From positions 1-32,364 of the forward strand of contig CAIOCT010000056.1 in NCBI GenBank assembly GCA_903856725.1: a stretch of 32,364 bases of DNA, read 5' to 3'. The notes beneath the pieces were generated by a model. The model ran no database searches and was not told the origin of the DNA. It saw only the letters and a program-made list of their open reading frames with translations. The stretch comes from an uncultured Verrucomicrobiota bacterium (GTDB lineage Bacteria; Verrucomicrobiota; Verrucomicrobiia; Opitutales; Opitutaceae). How positions within the stretch are numbered: position 1 is the first letter of the stretch; each line of letters begins with the position of its first letter. This document shows, piece by piece, positions 1 through 7,555 of this stretch. Position numbers and translations under genes: made by a program.

Positions 1-439
1 CAATTGCCCCGCCCCCCACCCGATTCATTGGCTCCGCGACTAACTGCATGAGTCGCGCAAAAGCGATTGGCCCTACACTCAAACTCCGCAGGAAATCCTC
101 GCGGGTCGCATCGAGCCCTTTTGCGATGAAAGAAAATGCATTATTCACGAGATAATCCAAACGTCCATGCCGCGCGAGCACGGCAGCCACCAACTCATCA
201 CAAAAAGCCTCGCTGGCTAAATCACCTGCTACCAAGAAGGGCGTGAAGCCTGCAGCGGCAAAGGCGCGCTCCCCTTCGGCCCCATCCGCCGGCAATCCAC
301 TCACGACGACCTGCGCCCCTTCGCGTAATAATTCGAGCGCGATCGCGTAGCCAATCCCGTTAGTGCCGCCCGTCACGAGGGCCACCTTGCCTTGAAAACG
401 TCCCACGAGCGGGCGGCGAGAGTGCGTTGTTGTTATCAT
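1..439 (-). CDS. Short-chain dehydrogenase/reductase (SDR), partial: C-terminus beyond window
   Basis: The N-terminal 146 residues of an NAD(P)-dependent SDR oxidoreductase are visible; the gene runs off the left edge of the window. The Rossmann cofactor motif TGGTNGIG lies at residues 23-30, the acidic GDL at 72-74 and the NNA motif at 99-101, all in classical SDR spacing. The catalytic Ser-Tyr-Lys residues would lie beyond the edge. The ATG start (437-439 on the minus strand) has no Shine-Dalgarno sequence. The gene starts 11 bases after the stop of the upstream zinc alcohol dehydrogenase, so the two are probably co-transcribed and may perform successive oxidations of a sugar or polyol. That pathway role is inference; the substrate cannot be read from the sequence. 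Confidence 0.85.
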   Translation of the reverse strand, partial: MITTTHSRRPLVGRFQGKVALVTGGTNGIGYAIALELLREGAQVVVSGLPADGAEGERAFAAAGFTPFLVAGDLASEAFCDELVAAVLARHGRLDYLVNNAFSFIAKGLDATREDFLRSLSVGPIAFARLMQLVAEPMNRVGGGAI

Positions 440-450
440 AAATCAGGAGA

Positions 451-1470
451 TTAATTTGGGCAGAGAACGGCTTTAAGATCAGTTCCTTGGGCCGCCAACA
501 TGCGTCGAAAAGCGACCGCCCCCTCCTCAAGGGGAAAGGATTGGACCCAGGACAAGGCATCGACTCGACCCGTGGCCATTAAATCTAGCGCTTGGCTTAA
601 CTCATCCAGCTTCGCCGCATAGGTACCAAACACCTGTTTCTCCGGCAAAGTGATCGCATAAGAATCGAGCGTCAGCTCATTCGCATGGAGGCCAATCCAC
701 ACCGCAGCGCCACCGGGACGTAGCGCTTCGAGCGAAACGTGCTTGGTGATCGCGGCCCCCACCGCATCCACCGTAAGATCGGCGCCCTCGCCTCCGGTGA
801 TCTCTGCGATGACTTGCGCCACATTTTCTACGCGAGAATTAATCACCCGAGATGCGCCAAGGCGCGTCGCCACGGCCAACCGTTCCGGACTCAAATCAGC
901 CACAATTACGCGGGCTCCACGCATTACCTGCAAAGCTTGCTGACAAAATAATCCAATCGGACCTGCGCCAATCACCAAGACGGTCTCTGCCGGGAGATGC
1001 TGCGTGAGGCGAGCAACGTGCAAGCCGTTTGCCAACGGCTCTGCCAAAGCCGCTGCCGCCGCGGGCACTTGCTCTGGCCAAGGAATCAAACAACGCGCAG
1101 GCACATTAACCTGTTCAGCAAAAGCGCCGGGGCGGTGCATGCCAAACACTTGGCGTTGTGCACATAAGTGGGTGTCACCGCGCTGGCAGCGCACACATTG
1201 CCCACAAGGAACCAGCGAATTGCTAACGACCCGTGCGCCTACCTTCCAGTCGCGCACGGCCGGTCCTACTGTTTCAATTATGCCACAAAACTCGTGCCCC
1301 ATGACCAGCGGTGGCGGACGCCGCGGGCTGCGGTTCTTGAAAGACTCTAGCTCACTCCCGCAAATGCCGCACGCAGCCACTCGCAAGCGGACTTCATCCG
1401 GGCGGAGCGGAACCGGGTCACAGTCAGCCATCTCTAATTGATCAAAAGCAGGGTAACGGAGAATACGCAT
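451..1470 (-). CDS. Zinc-dependent alcohol dehydrogenase (medium-chain MDR family)
   Basis: Predicted 339-residue NAD(P)-dependent dehydrogenase of the sorbitol/threonine dehydrogenase type. Catalytic zinc ligands are visible as CGICGSE (Cys37) and GHE (His59, Glu60). The structural zinc site has four cysteines at 89, 92, 95 and 103, and the nucleotide-binding motif GAGPIG is at about 168-173. An in-frame extension to 1548 exists, but homology begins at the internal ATG (MRILRYP), so I chose 1470. It lies upstream of and 11 bases from the SDR gene, suggesting a two-dehydrogenase operon for sugar alcohol or uronate-type substrates. The family is certain; the substrate is not identifiable. Confidence 0.85.
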   Translation of the reverse strand: MRILRYPAFDQLEMADCDPVPLRPDEVRLRVAACGICGSELESFKNRSPRRPPPLVMGHEFCGIIETVGPAVRDWKVGARVVSNSLVPCGQCVRCQRGDTHLCAQRQVFGMHRPGAFAEQVNVPARCLIPWPEQVPAAAAALAEPLANGLHVARLTQHLPAETVLVIGAGPIGLFCQQALQVMRGARVIVADLSPERLAVATRLGASRVINSRVENVAQVIAEITGGEGADLTVDAVGAAITKHVSLEALRPGGAAVWIGLHANELTLDSYAITLPEKQVFGTYAAKLDELSQALDLMATGRVDALSWVQSFPLEEGAVAFRRMLAAQGTDLKAVLCPN

Positions 1471-1644
1471 AGGGCTTGCTCTGGGTGCCAGACGCCACCC
1501 GCTAGCGCAAGGGCGGACGCGATGAAAATTCAGTCGCACTAATATCATTCCAACATTCGTCGCTCCCAGGACCCACCACCGATCATGATTATTTTTATAT
1601 TCCCTGTTTACTGAGTTCCGAACAGATTAATGGTCATATATTTT

Positions 1645-2058
1645 ATGAAAAAGCTACTGTGTCTACTCCCCTACTTATTGTTTTGGTCTCTCGCCTCTGG
1701 GGCAGCGGAAAAACCTAATACCATTCTGATTCATCCCGGCGAAACCATTTATGCCCGCTTCACCCAGCTGGGTGGAAAAATAAAATTAGTCCAAACATCA
1801 AAGACGCTGGATGCCGAGGCCCAAGTTATTTTAACGCTCGACCCCACCGATCCCGCTAAGAAAAAACCACTTCTCAATTTGAAAGTAGAAAACAAATTTT
1901 CTCAGGACCTTATTTATAAAGCACAACTGAGATCACTGACAGAAAATCGAAAAATAATGGCGCCCGTTTATCCGGTAGTAGCCGGGAAGCTGGCCCTCGT
2001 CGCTTTCCCACCCCGCACCGAAGAAATTGCGCTATTCGGCTACGAGCTGGAACGTTAA
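1645..2058 (+). CDS. Small exported protein of unknown function
   Basis: A 137-residue protein that I do not recognise. It starts with a clear Sec signal peptide (Lys-Lys followed by a leucine-rich core, likely cleaved near the SGAA stretch at about residues 18-21). The mature part of about 115 residues is rich in Lys, Leu and Thr, looks like a beta-rich small domain and has no cysteines or membrane segment. An in-frame ATG 15 bases upstream exists, but the internal MKK start gives a proper signal peptide. The 5' flank is AT-rich, unlike the surrounding DNA, consistent with a promoter. The VF530 gene follows after 17 bases on the same strand. Location in the periplasm is inferred. Confidence 0.65.
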   Translation: MKKLLCLLPYLLFWSLASGAAEKPNTILIHPGETIYARFTQLGGKIKLVQTSKTLDAEAQVILTLDPTDPAKKKPLLNLKVENKFSQDLIYKAQLRSLTENRKIMAPVYPVVAGKLALVAFPPRTEEIALFGYELER

Positions 2059-2075
2059 GCTGGCTCACTTTACCC

Positions 2076-2312
2076 ATGACTCACGCCTCAACTAATGATC
2101 CCCTGCATGGCGTCACGCTTGAGATGATTCTCCAAGAGTTATCGGCCCATTACGGCTGGGCCGAACTCGGCCGGCGCATCGATATTCGCTGCTTCAACTT
2201 TGACCCGAGCGTCAAATCTAGTCTGCAATTTCTTCGGCGCACGCCGTGGGCCCGAGCGAAAGTGGAAGAATTGTACCTCTACTATCGCCGCACCGCTCCG
2301 CCAGCGAGTTAA
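2076..2312 (+). CDS. VF530 family DNA-binding protein (DUF2132)
   Basis: A 78-residue small basic protein matching the VF530 family, named after a Vibrio fischeri protein of known structure described as DNA-binding. The family signature is visible: [12 protein letters not shown] near the N-terminus, [29 protein letters not shown], then TPWARAKVE. Length equals the family norm. No enzymatic motif is present and the biological role is not established. It begins 17 bases after the exported-protein gene and ends only 5 bases from the stop codon of the convergent histidine kinase gene, with no obvious terminator between them, so the two transcripts probably overlap. Confidence 0.88.
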   Translation: MTHASTNDPLHGVTLEMILQELSAHYGWAELGRRIDIRCFNFDPSVKSSLQFLRRTPWARAKVEELYLYYRRTAPPAS

Positions 2313-2317
2313 GCAGA

Positions 2318-3493
2318 CTAGCTTTTCAGCATTCGGACCCGCCGGTGCTTCTGAGGAAATTGCAGTGTCACCACTGTGCCCACGCCTTCTTTGCTTTCAA
2401 TACCGACCTGTCCGCCGTGCTCGCGCATGATGCGCTGCACAATCATCAAACCCAAACCATGACCACCCACTTTAGTCGTGTGGTAGGGCGAAAAAAGCTT
2501 CGCGAGATCCTCCTGCTTAATGCCCACGCCCGCGTCAGCAACTCGTACAAAGACGGAATCATCATCGGCACGGACCCGAATCCCCAACATGCCACCAGGT
2601 TGCATGGCCTCCATCGCATTTTTTAATAAATTGAAAAACACCTGCTTTAACTGATTACGGTCCGCCATAATCAGCGGCGTACTTTCCGGCAATTCGCCTT
2701 CGATTTTAATTTCTCGGTCGGCAAATTCTTTTTCTTGGAAACGCAGAACGTCTTCAATGACTTCGACTACATTAACCTCCGCCAAATCCGGTGGGCGCGG
2801 GCGAATTGCTTCGAGGAAATTCTGAATAATACCATCGAGCCGCGTCACCTCTCCCTGACAAATTTGAATAGATTCCGTCAACGCGGCAGCCTCTTTAGCA
2901 TCGCGCAACTTTTTCAATTTACGCTCAATGAGCTGCAGATGAATCGTCAGTGAGTTCAGCGGATTACCCAACTCATGGGCGACACCGGCCGCGAGGAGTA
3001 AGACCGATGAAGTCCGCTCATTTTCGATGAGCTCCTGCGTCGACTTTTTCTCCCGCGTGATATCTGCCAAAATTATAACAAATCTCGCTTCGCCTTGTTC
3101 CCCTTCATGAAACGGCACCATGTAGAGCCGGACCACGCGCGCCTGGGGATACGTGAGTTCAAACTCCCGGGTAATTAGCGGCTGGCCCGCAGGCTGGCCA
3201 CGCGCGCTTTCCCCATCGAGGGAAGCCCGTAAACCAGGCACCAACCGCCAGAGCGTAGCCGCCGCGCCACTCTGATCCTTAAAACCAATCATCTGCGCCG
3301 CCGCATCATTGGCATAGTCGATCTCGCCATCAGCGGTGATCACCAGCACCCCCTCTTGCAAGATATTGAATACCGCATCGAGCATAGTTCGCTCGCGCGC
3401 TAAGCGCTGCACTAACGTCTGCAAACCAGCGACATCGAGTCGATCCAGGCGACCGAGCACTTTATCGAGCGAACTGAGTTTTTTGCCGGACAT
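2318..3493 (-). CDS. Cytoplasmic PAS-domain sensor histidine kinase (NtrB-like)
   Basis: A 391-residue two-component sensor kinase. After an N-terminal helical stretch (1-40) comes a PAS domain (about 40-148), then a HisKA dimerisation domain with the phospho-accepting His173 in VAHELGNPLNSL, and a HATPase_c domain with N box (NLLKNAMEAM, 288-297), G1 box (DAGVGI, 320-325) and G2 box (GHGLGL, 344-349). There is no transmembrane segment or signal peptide, so it should sense a cytoplasmic signal. The H box with Gly-Asn-Pro-Leu resembles the NtrB/AtoS-type kinases that usually partner sigma-54 activators. No response regulator is in the window. The gene follows rnhB by 32 bases on the same strand, so it may be the last gene of an rnhC-rnhB-kinase transcript. 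Confidence 0.9.
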   Translation of the reverse strand: MSGKKLSSLDKVLGRLDRLDVAGLQTLVQRLARERTMLDAVFNILQEGVLVITADGEIDYANDAAAQMIGFKDQSGAAATLWRLVPGLRASLDGESARGQPAGQPLITREFELTYPQARVVRLYMVPFHEGEQGEARFVIILADITREKKSTQELIENERTSSVLLLAAGVAHELGNPLNSLTIHLQLIERKLKKLRDAKEAAALTESIQICQGEVTRLDGIIQNFLEAIRPRPPDLAEVNVVEVIEDVLRFQEKEFADREIKIEGELPESTPLIMADRNQLKQVFFNLLKNAMEAMQPGGMLGIRVRADDDSVFVRVADAGVGIKQEDLAKLFSPYHTTKVGGHGLGLMIVQRIMREHGGQVGIESKEGVGTVVTLQFPQKHRRVRMLKS

Positions 3494-3525
3494 TAATTTA
3501 AGAAAACACTAAGCCGTCGAGTCGT

Positions 3526-4287
3526 TCAATCAAACAGTATCATCTGCCCCTCCAAATCACGCGGCTGGGCATATAATTTTCTCAAAAAACTATCCCGATG
3601 GACTGCACTGCGCCCTAGTTTTAATATCGCGGCCCGATGCTCTTCGGTTCCGTAGCCTTTATGCTGCGCGAAACCGTAACCAGCATGCTGGAGATCGAGT
3701 TCATCCATTAATCGATCGCGCGTAACCTTCGCAATAATCGAAGCCATCGCGATACAAAGTGAACGGCCATCACCACTCACAATACCTTCATGCGGATACG
3801 GAAAATTTCGCAACGGCAACCCGTCAATCAGAATTCGACAAGAGACCGTGGGCTGGAACGATTTCTTTTCCGCCTCGCTGGCAAAAAGATCGGGCTCCAC
3901 TTTACGCTCAAACGCTGTTGCTGGATAAATCCCCTCGAGCGCCCGGCGCATTGCGAGCTTGGTGGCTCCTAGAATATTAACGGCCTCAATTTCCGCCACA
4001 CTCGCAATTCCGTAATTCGCATGGATCTGCCCTTGCTGCACTAAATCTTCAAATTCTAACCACAACTCAGTGCGCTCGAGCGCACTGAGTTGCTTTGAAT
4101 CATTAACGCGACCCGATTTACTCACGGCCCAGCGACCTTCGAGAAATTCAGACGTGACCAGCACCGCAGCCGCGACCACCGGTCCCGCCAGCGCGCCGCG
4201 ACCGGCTTCATCAACCCCCAGCAAACTCCCTAAGCCAAAAATCTGCTTAAGATCAAATCCGCGAAGCTGACGGCGCTTAGTAGCCAT
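3526..4287 (-). CDS. rnhB: Ribonuclease HII
   Basis: A 253-residue type 2 RNase H that cuts the RNA strand of RNA-DNA hybrids and incises DNA at single embedded ribonucleotides. Visible motifs are GVDEAGRG (Asp26, Glu27), NDSKQLS (62-68), Asp155 in ILIDG, and SIIAKVTRD (183-191, with Lys187 and Asp191). HKGYGT at 209-214 is also typical. It is longer than many RNase HII proteins because of an insertion at about 125-148. The extreme C-terminus, QMILFD (248-253), resembles a beta-clamp-binding peptide. A TTG-initiated extension to 4341 is possible but homology supports the ATG at 4287. It lies 58 bases after rnhC. A perfect 30-bp palindrome (4063-4092) covers codons 66-75. Confidence 0.93.
   Translation of the reverse strand: MATKRRQLRGFDLKQIFGLGSLLGVDEAGRGALAGPVVAAAVLVTSEFLEGRWAVSKSGRVNDSKQLSALERTELWLEFEDLVQQGQIHANYGIASVAEIEAVNILGATKLAMRRALEGIYPATAFERKVEPDLFASEAEKKSFQPTVSCRILIDGLPLRNFPYPHEGIVSGDGRSLCIAMASIIAKVTRDRLMDELDLQHAGYGFAQHKGYGTEEHRAAILKLGRSAVHRDSFLRKLYAQPRDLEGQMILFD
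4063..4092. repeat. Perfect 30-bp palindrome inside rnhB
   Basis: The two 15-base arms (first arm CAACTCAGTGCGCTC) are exact reverse complements with no spacer, centred on CTCGAG. As RNA, either strand could fold into a 13-bp stem closed by a UCGA tetraloop. It is in frame and encodes QLSALERTEL of RNase HII, directly after the conserved NDSK motif. The symmetry stops sharply on both sides. Confidence 0.95.
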
Positions 4288-4345
4288 AGGCTTTGAGCTA
4301 GGGTGATGGGTTAGCGCTGCCCAGAAAATTGAGCTAACCAACCGC

Positions 4346-5356
4346 TCACCGCTTCCACTCCGTTTTTTCTTTCGGTTCTTTTAGCGGTAATTCCGCCAAT
4401 TTCCCCGCCGCGGCGACCACCTCGTAACAGGTACGAAAATGTAATTTGGCAAAATGACCGAGCGTCCGGGCCCCTAATTGCTCAATCAACAAGGCCGCCT
4501 GCGCCTTAGCGAGTGCACCGGCCCCTTTCTGGAGCTTGTCCCCGAATTCGCGAGAAAGCGCATGCATTAGGCGCACATATTCTGCGCGGGCTACAATAGA
4601 TGCCGCCGCAACGACCGGGTCCTCTTCAGCTTTCGTTCGCATCTGCAGATCGAATCGCTCGAGCCCTTTCTTCTTCATCACACGTTGCACCAGCGGCTCC
4701 TTGGAAAATTGATCGAGCAGCCCGCGGGGCACCCATTTTTTCTGGAGCGCAGCATCAAGTGCATCGGCGTGATGCTGCGCCAATAAACGATTAAGACTAG
4801 CAAAGGGTTGTAACATGGTCCGATTATATTCCGCCATGTCCAGATGCCGCACCTCCACGACCACCCCGGGGGTATCCCTAATCAAGTCATCCAATTTTAG
4901 AATCTGCGCATCAACAATGGTCTTACTATCCCGCACGCCCGCCGCGAGCCAACTGCGCACAGCATCTCCCTCTGCAATGACGGTCGCCGCCACAACCGGT
5001 CCAAATAAATCGCCCTTACCACTTTCATCCAGGCCAGCGTGGGGCTCAAACCAATCGGGGTGGAGGACCTCATCGTACCCAAGCTTAGGCGCACCCGTCA
5101 CTTCGGCCTCGATAACATTTTGGACAAATTCTTCGGTCTCTTTACCGGCCACTACGACCTTTCCACTCGTGTAGGCAGTGACATTGACCTTGGGCCCCCT
5201 AAAGGCGAAACGGGCGTAAGGCACCTCCGCGGTTTCCCAGTGTTTGGCAGCGCACGCCGCCTGCAGCTTTTTCATCTGCGCGTCATCAAGCTTGATGGTA
5301 TAGGAAGTGATCGCTTTGGGCTGCTTTCCCTCAGCGTCGTCGAACCGTTTAGGCAT
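4346..5356 (-). CDS. rnhC: Ribonuclease HIII
   Basis: A 336-residue RNase HIII, the second type 2 RNase H of this locus, degrading RNA in RNA-DNA hybrids. The N-terminal 100 residues form the TBP-like substrate-binding domain (DUF3378) typical of HIII. The catalytic domain shows the HIII signature LDESGKGDLFGPVV (Asp110, Glu111), RDSK (142-145), LLDQFS (Asp215) and RTKAEEDPVVAAASI starting at 240. The start ATG at 5356 is preferred over the upstream GTG at 5404 because homology begins there. Upstream bases read CCTCCCC rather than a Shine-Dalgarno sequence. It diverges from mutY across 68 bases and is followed by rnhB. Confidence 0.92.
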   Translation of the reverse strand: MPKRFDDAEGKQPKAITSYTIKLDDAQMKKLQAACAAKHWETAEVPYARFAFRGPKVNVTAYTSGKVVVAGKETEEFVQNVIEAEVTGAPKLGYDEVLHPDWFEPHAGLDESGKGDLFGPVVAATVIAEGDAVRSWLAAGVRDSKTIVDAQILKLDDLIRDTPGVVVEVRHLDMAEYNRTMLQPFASLNRLLAQHHADALDAALQKKWVPRGLLDQFSKEPLVQRVMKKKGLERFDLQMRTKAEEDPVVAAASIVARAEYVRLMHALSREFGDKLQKGAGALAKAQAALLIEQLGARTLGHFAKLHFRTCYEVVAAAGKLAELPLKEPKEKTEWKR

Positions 5357-5424
5357 GGGGAGGATTAGCCACAAAAAACCCGAAAAAGCACGCCGAGAAA
5401 ACACCTCTTTCCACTTCGGCTTTT

Positions 5425-6486
5425 ATGGTGTCTAGTGATTATTTCGTGGCCCATTCTGCAAAGCTCATCGCCCAACGCCGCTCCTTTCAAAAAGCGCTGC
5501 ACGCGTGGTACCGCGTTCATCAACGCCCGCTCCCCTGGCGCCTCGCCCCTTCGCTGTACAAAACGGTCGTCTCCGAGTTCATGCTACAGCAAACTCAGGT
5601 CAAGACGGTGCTCCCTTACTTTGATCGCTGGCTACACGCCTTACCCGATTTCATTGCGCTCGCCGCCGCCTCTGAGTCTCAAGTTATGAAACTTTGGGAA
5701 GGTCTCGGTTATTATTCGCGGGCGCGAAATCTGCATAAGCTAGCTCAACAAATAGCCGCCCAGCCAAAGCCACCCCGCACTCCCGCTGAGTGGCGCGAAT
5801 TGCCCGGCATCGGCCCCTACACGGCCGCCGCCATCACCAGCATCGCCTTTGCGGAACCTGCCGCGGTCGTCGATGGTAATGTAGTCCGTATTCTCGCCCG
5901 CCTCGCGGGTGAAGGCCGCCTATTTCGGGATGGTACAGCGGCTGTAAAATATTTCACCCCACTCGCGGATGCTCTCGTCATTGCCAGCCAACCGGGCGAA
6001 CACAACCAAGCGATGATGGAGCTTGGGGCCACCGTTTGTGTTCGCCAAAATCCGCTATGCTCGAGCTGTCCGGTCGCCGGCTTTTGCCAGGCTCATTCCC
6101 ACGGTCAGCCCGAAAAATTCCCCCGCCTTCAGCCCAAACTAATTGAGCAACGCGCCGTCACCCGCCTCTGGTGCGAATTTGGCGATCGGCTGTTATTACG
6201 GCGTGGACATGCGCAGGCGAAGCGCCTCGCCGGATTGTACGAACTCCCTGAGGCCACTGATCTTCAATGCCCCACCCCCAGCGCAAAACTCCTGATCGCA
6301 GTCAAACGGCGCGCCATCACGCGATATCAAATCACCGAATCCATTTACCGCCTGACCCTGACCCCAGCATTAAACAAAAAAATCAAAGCCCAAGCTGACT
6401 TGGAGTGGATCCCTTTTGATCGACTACCAAGCATCACCCTATCAGGTCCCCATAAAAAATGGATTGAAGAGCAGCGTAAAAAATAA
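5425..6486 (+). CDS. mutY: A/G-specific adenine DNA glycosylase (MutY-like)
   Basis: A 353-residue base-excision repair glycosylase of the HhH-GPD superfamily; MutY removes adenine opposite 8-oxoguanine. Visible are SEFMLQQTQV (Glu51), the helix-hairpin-helix LPGIGPYTAAAI (126-137, Tyr132), VVDGNVVRIL with catalytic Asp150 and Asn152, and the [4Fe-4S] cysteines 205, 212, 215 and 221 in C-x6-C-x2-C-x5-C spacing. A NUDIX-like C-terminal domain follows (about 240-345). The FSH motif used by known MutY proteins to recognise 8-oxoG appears as Ile-Thr-Glu (in RYQITESIYRL), so specificity is less certain than the fold. It diverges from rnhC, which may share its promoter region. Confidence 0.9.
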   Translation: MVSSDYFVAHSAKLIAQRRSFQKALHAWYRVHQRPLPWRLAPSLYKTVVSEFMLQQTQVKTVLPYFDRWLHALPDFIALAAASESQVMKLWEGLGYYSRARNLHKLAQQIAAQPKPPRTPAEWRELPGIGPYTAAAITSIAFAEPAAVVDGNVVRILARLAGEGRLFRDGTAAVKYFTPLADALVIASQPGEHNQAMMELGATVCVRQNPLCSSCPVAGFCQAHSHGQPEKFPRLQPKLIEQRAVTRLWCEFGDRLLLRRGHAQAKRLAGLYELPEATDLQCPTPSAKLLIAVKRRAITRYQITESIYRLTLTPALNKKIKAQADLEWIPFDRLPSITLSGPHKKWIEEQRKK

Positions 6487-6520
6487 TCGGGCGTAGCCCT
6501 CGCGATCAAGCCGCGACCGA
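6487..6520 (+). terminator. Possible weak stem-loops after mutY
   Basis: Two short adjacent hairpins follow the stop: GGGC/GCCC (6489-6492 with 6496-6499, loop GTA) and TCGCG/CGCGA (6500-6504 with 6512-6516). There is no U-tract, so intrinsic termination is doubtful. Confidence 0.25.
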
Positions 6521-6590
6521 CATTGCTTTCGCTCTTATTATTAGTTTATCCCTTAAGAGCCAATTTCCCCCTCACCCCACTCCCTGCATC

Positions 6591-7517
6591 ATGCCTGTCT
6601 TTAAATTTCACGGTCTCTGCCCAGCGACGCATACGCCTTTCCACGCCGATGGGTCTCTGCACCTAGCGGTCGTAGAAAAACAGGCGGCCTATCTTCAAGC
6701 GCGCCATATTAATGCTGTCTTTATTGGTGGCACGACGGGTGAAAGCACTTCCCTCACGCTGGCTGAGCGCCTCGCGCTAGGTGATCGCTGGGCGCAAGTC
6801 GCCCAAACAAGCGGCATGCAAGTCGTCGTGCACGTTGGCGCGAACTGCCTGGCAGATGCGGCCACCCTGGCCACTCAGGCAGAAAAAAACCACGCCGCCG
6901 CGATCTCGATGATCGCGCCGTCGTATTTTAAACCCCGCACCCTGGAGGATTTAGTTGGCTGTTGTGAACAGGTCGCGCGGGCCGCGCCCAACACTCCTTT
7001 TTATTACTACGATATTCCAGCGCTGACCGGGATTAGCTTTCCGGTGGATCAATTTCTCACGCTCGCCGCCCCACGGGTGCCTAATTTGGCAGGAGTAAAA
7101 TACTCCAATCCTGATCTTGGAACCTATCTCTTAGGCCGCCAATTGGCCGGAGGCCGCTTCGACCTACCTTGGGGCATTGATGAATATTTTCTGTCGGCCC
7201 TTGCCATGGGCGCGCAAGGAGGCATTGGCAGTACTTATAATTTTTCCGCAGGCCCCCTCCACCGGATGATCGCCGCCTTTGAGCGTAATGATTTCGCGAC
7301 TGCGCAAATTGAACAAGCCCGCCTGATGCAAGTAATCCGGATCGTTGCCCAACGAGGCTATTTGGGCTCAGCAAAGGCTCTCATGACACATCTCGGCGTA
7401 CCGGTAGGCCCCACCCGCCTGCCCAATGCTAATCCTGATGCCGCCAGCGTGAAAGCCATGCTTACTGAACTCGAGGCCATTGGTTTCTTCCAATGGAAGG
7501 ATTACATTAAAAGTTAA
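6591..7517 (+). CDS. N-acetylneuraminate lyase-like aldolase (DHDPS/NAL family)
   Basis: A 308-residue class I aldolase of the dihydrodipicolinate synthase/N-acetylneuraminate lyase superfamily, a (beta/alpha)8 barrel that forms a Schiff base with a pyruvate-derived substrate. Motifs are GGTTGES (46-52), YYYDIPALTG with Tyr140 and the Schiff-base lysine Lys170 in LAGVKYS. The sequence IGSTYNF further along is typical of sialic acid lyases rather than DHDPS, so cleavage of N-acetylneuraminate to N-acetylmannosamine and pyruvate is the best guess. No other sialic acid catabolism gene (kinase, epimerase, transporter) is in the window. It converges on the TIM-barrel gene across a strong stem-loop. 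Confidence 0.8.
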   Translation: MPVFKFHGLCPATHTPFHADGSLHLAVVEKQAAYLQARHINAVFIGGTTGESTSLTLAERLALGDRWAQVAQTSGMQVVVHVGANCLADAATLATQAEKNHAAAISMIAPSYFKPRTLEDLVGCCEQVARAAPNTPFYYYDIPALTGISFPVDQFLTLAAPRVPNLAGVKYSNPDLGTYLLGRQLAGGRFDLPWGIDEYFLSALAMGAQGGIGSTYNFSAGPLHRMIAAFERNDFATAQIEQARLMQVIRIVAQRGYLGSAKALMTHLGVPVGPTRLPNANPDAASVKAMLTELEAIGFFQWKDYIKS

Positions 7518-7525
7518 CCGCATAA

Positions 7526-7553
7526 GTGTGTCGAAGGGCGCTCTTCGCCACAC
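7526..7553. terminator. Stem-loop between convergent genes (possible bidirectional terminator)
   Basis: Arms 7526-7536 (GTGTGTCGAAG) and 7543-7553 (CTTCGCCACAC) pair over 11 positions with one mismatch, around a 6-base loop. It fills the 38-base gap between two convergent stop codons. Neither side has a clear U-run, so it may protect 3' ends rather than terminate by itself. Confidence 0.55.
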
Positions 7554-7555
7554 CC

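Noticed and set aside
1023-1040. Seven-base hairpin AGCCGTT/AACGGCT
   Set aside because: Within the alcohol dehydrogenase gene and too short to stand out; far weaker than the rnhB palindrome.
1004-1441. 145-codon open frame on the plus strand
   Set aside because: It is antisense to the alcohol dehydrogenase, whose zinc and nucleotide motifs show the minus strand to be coding; the plus product has no family features.
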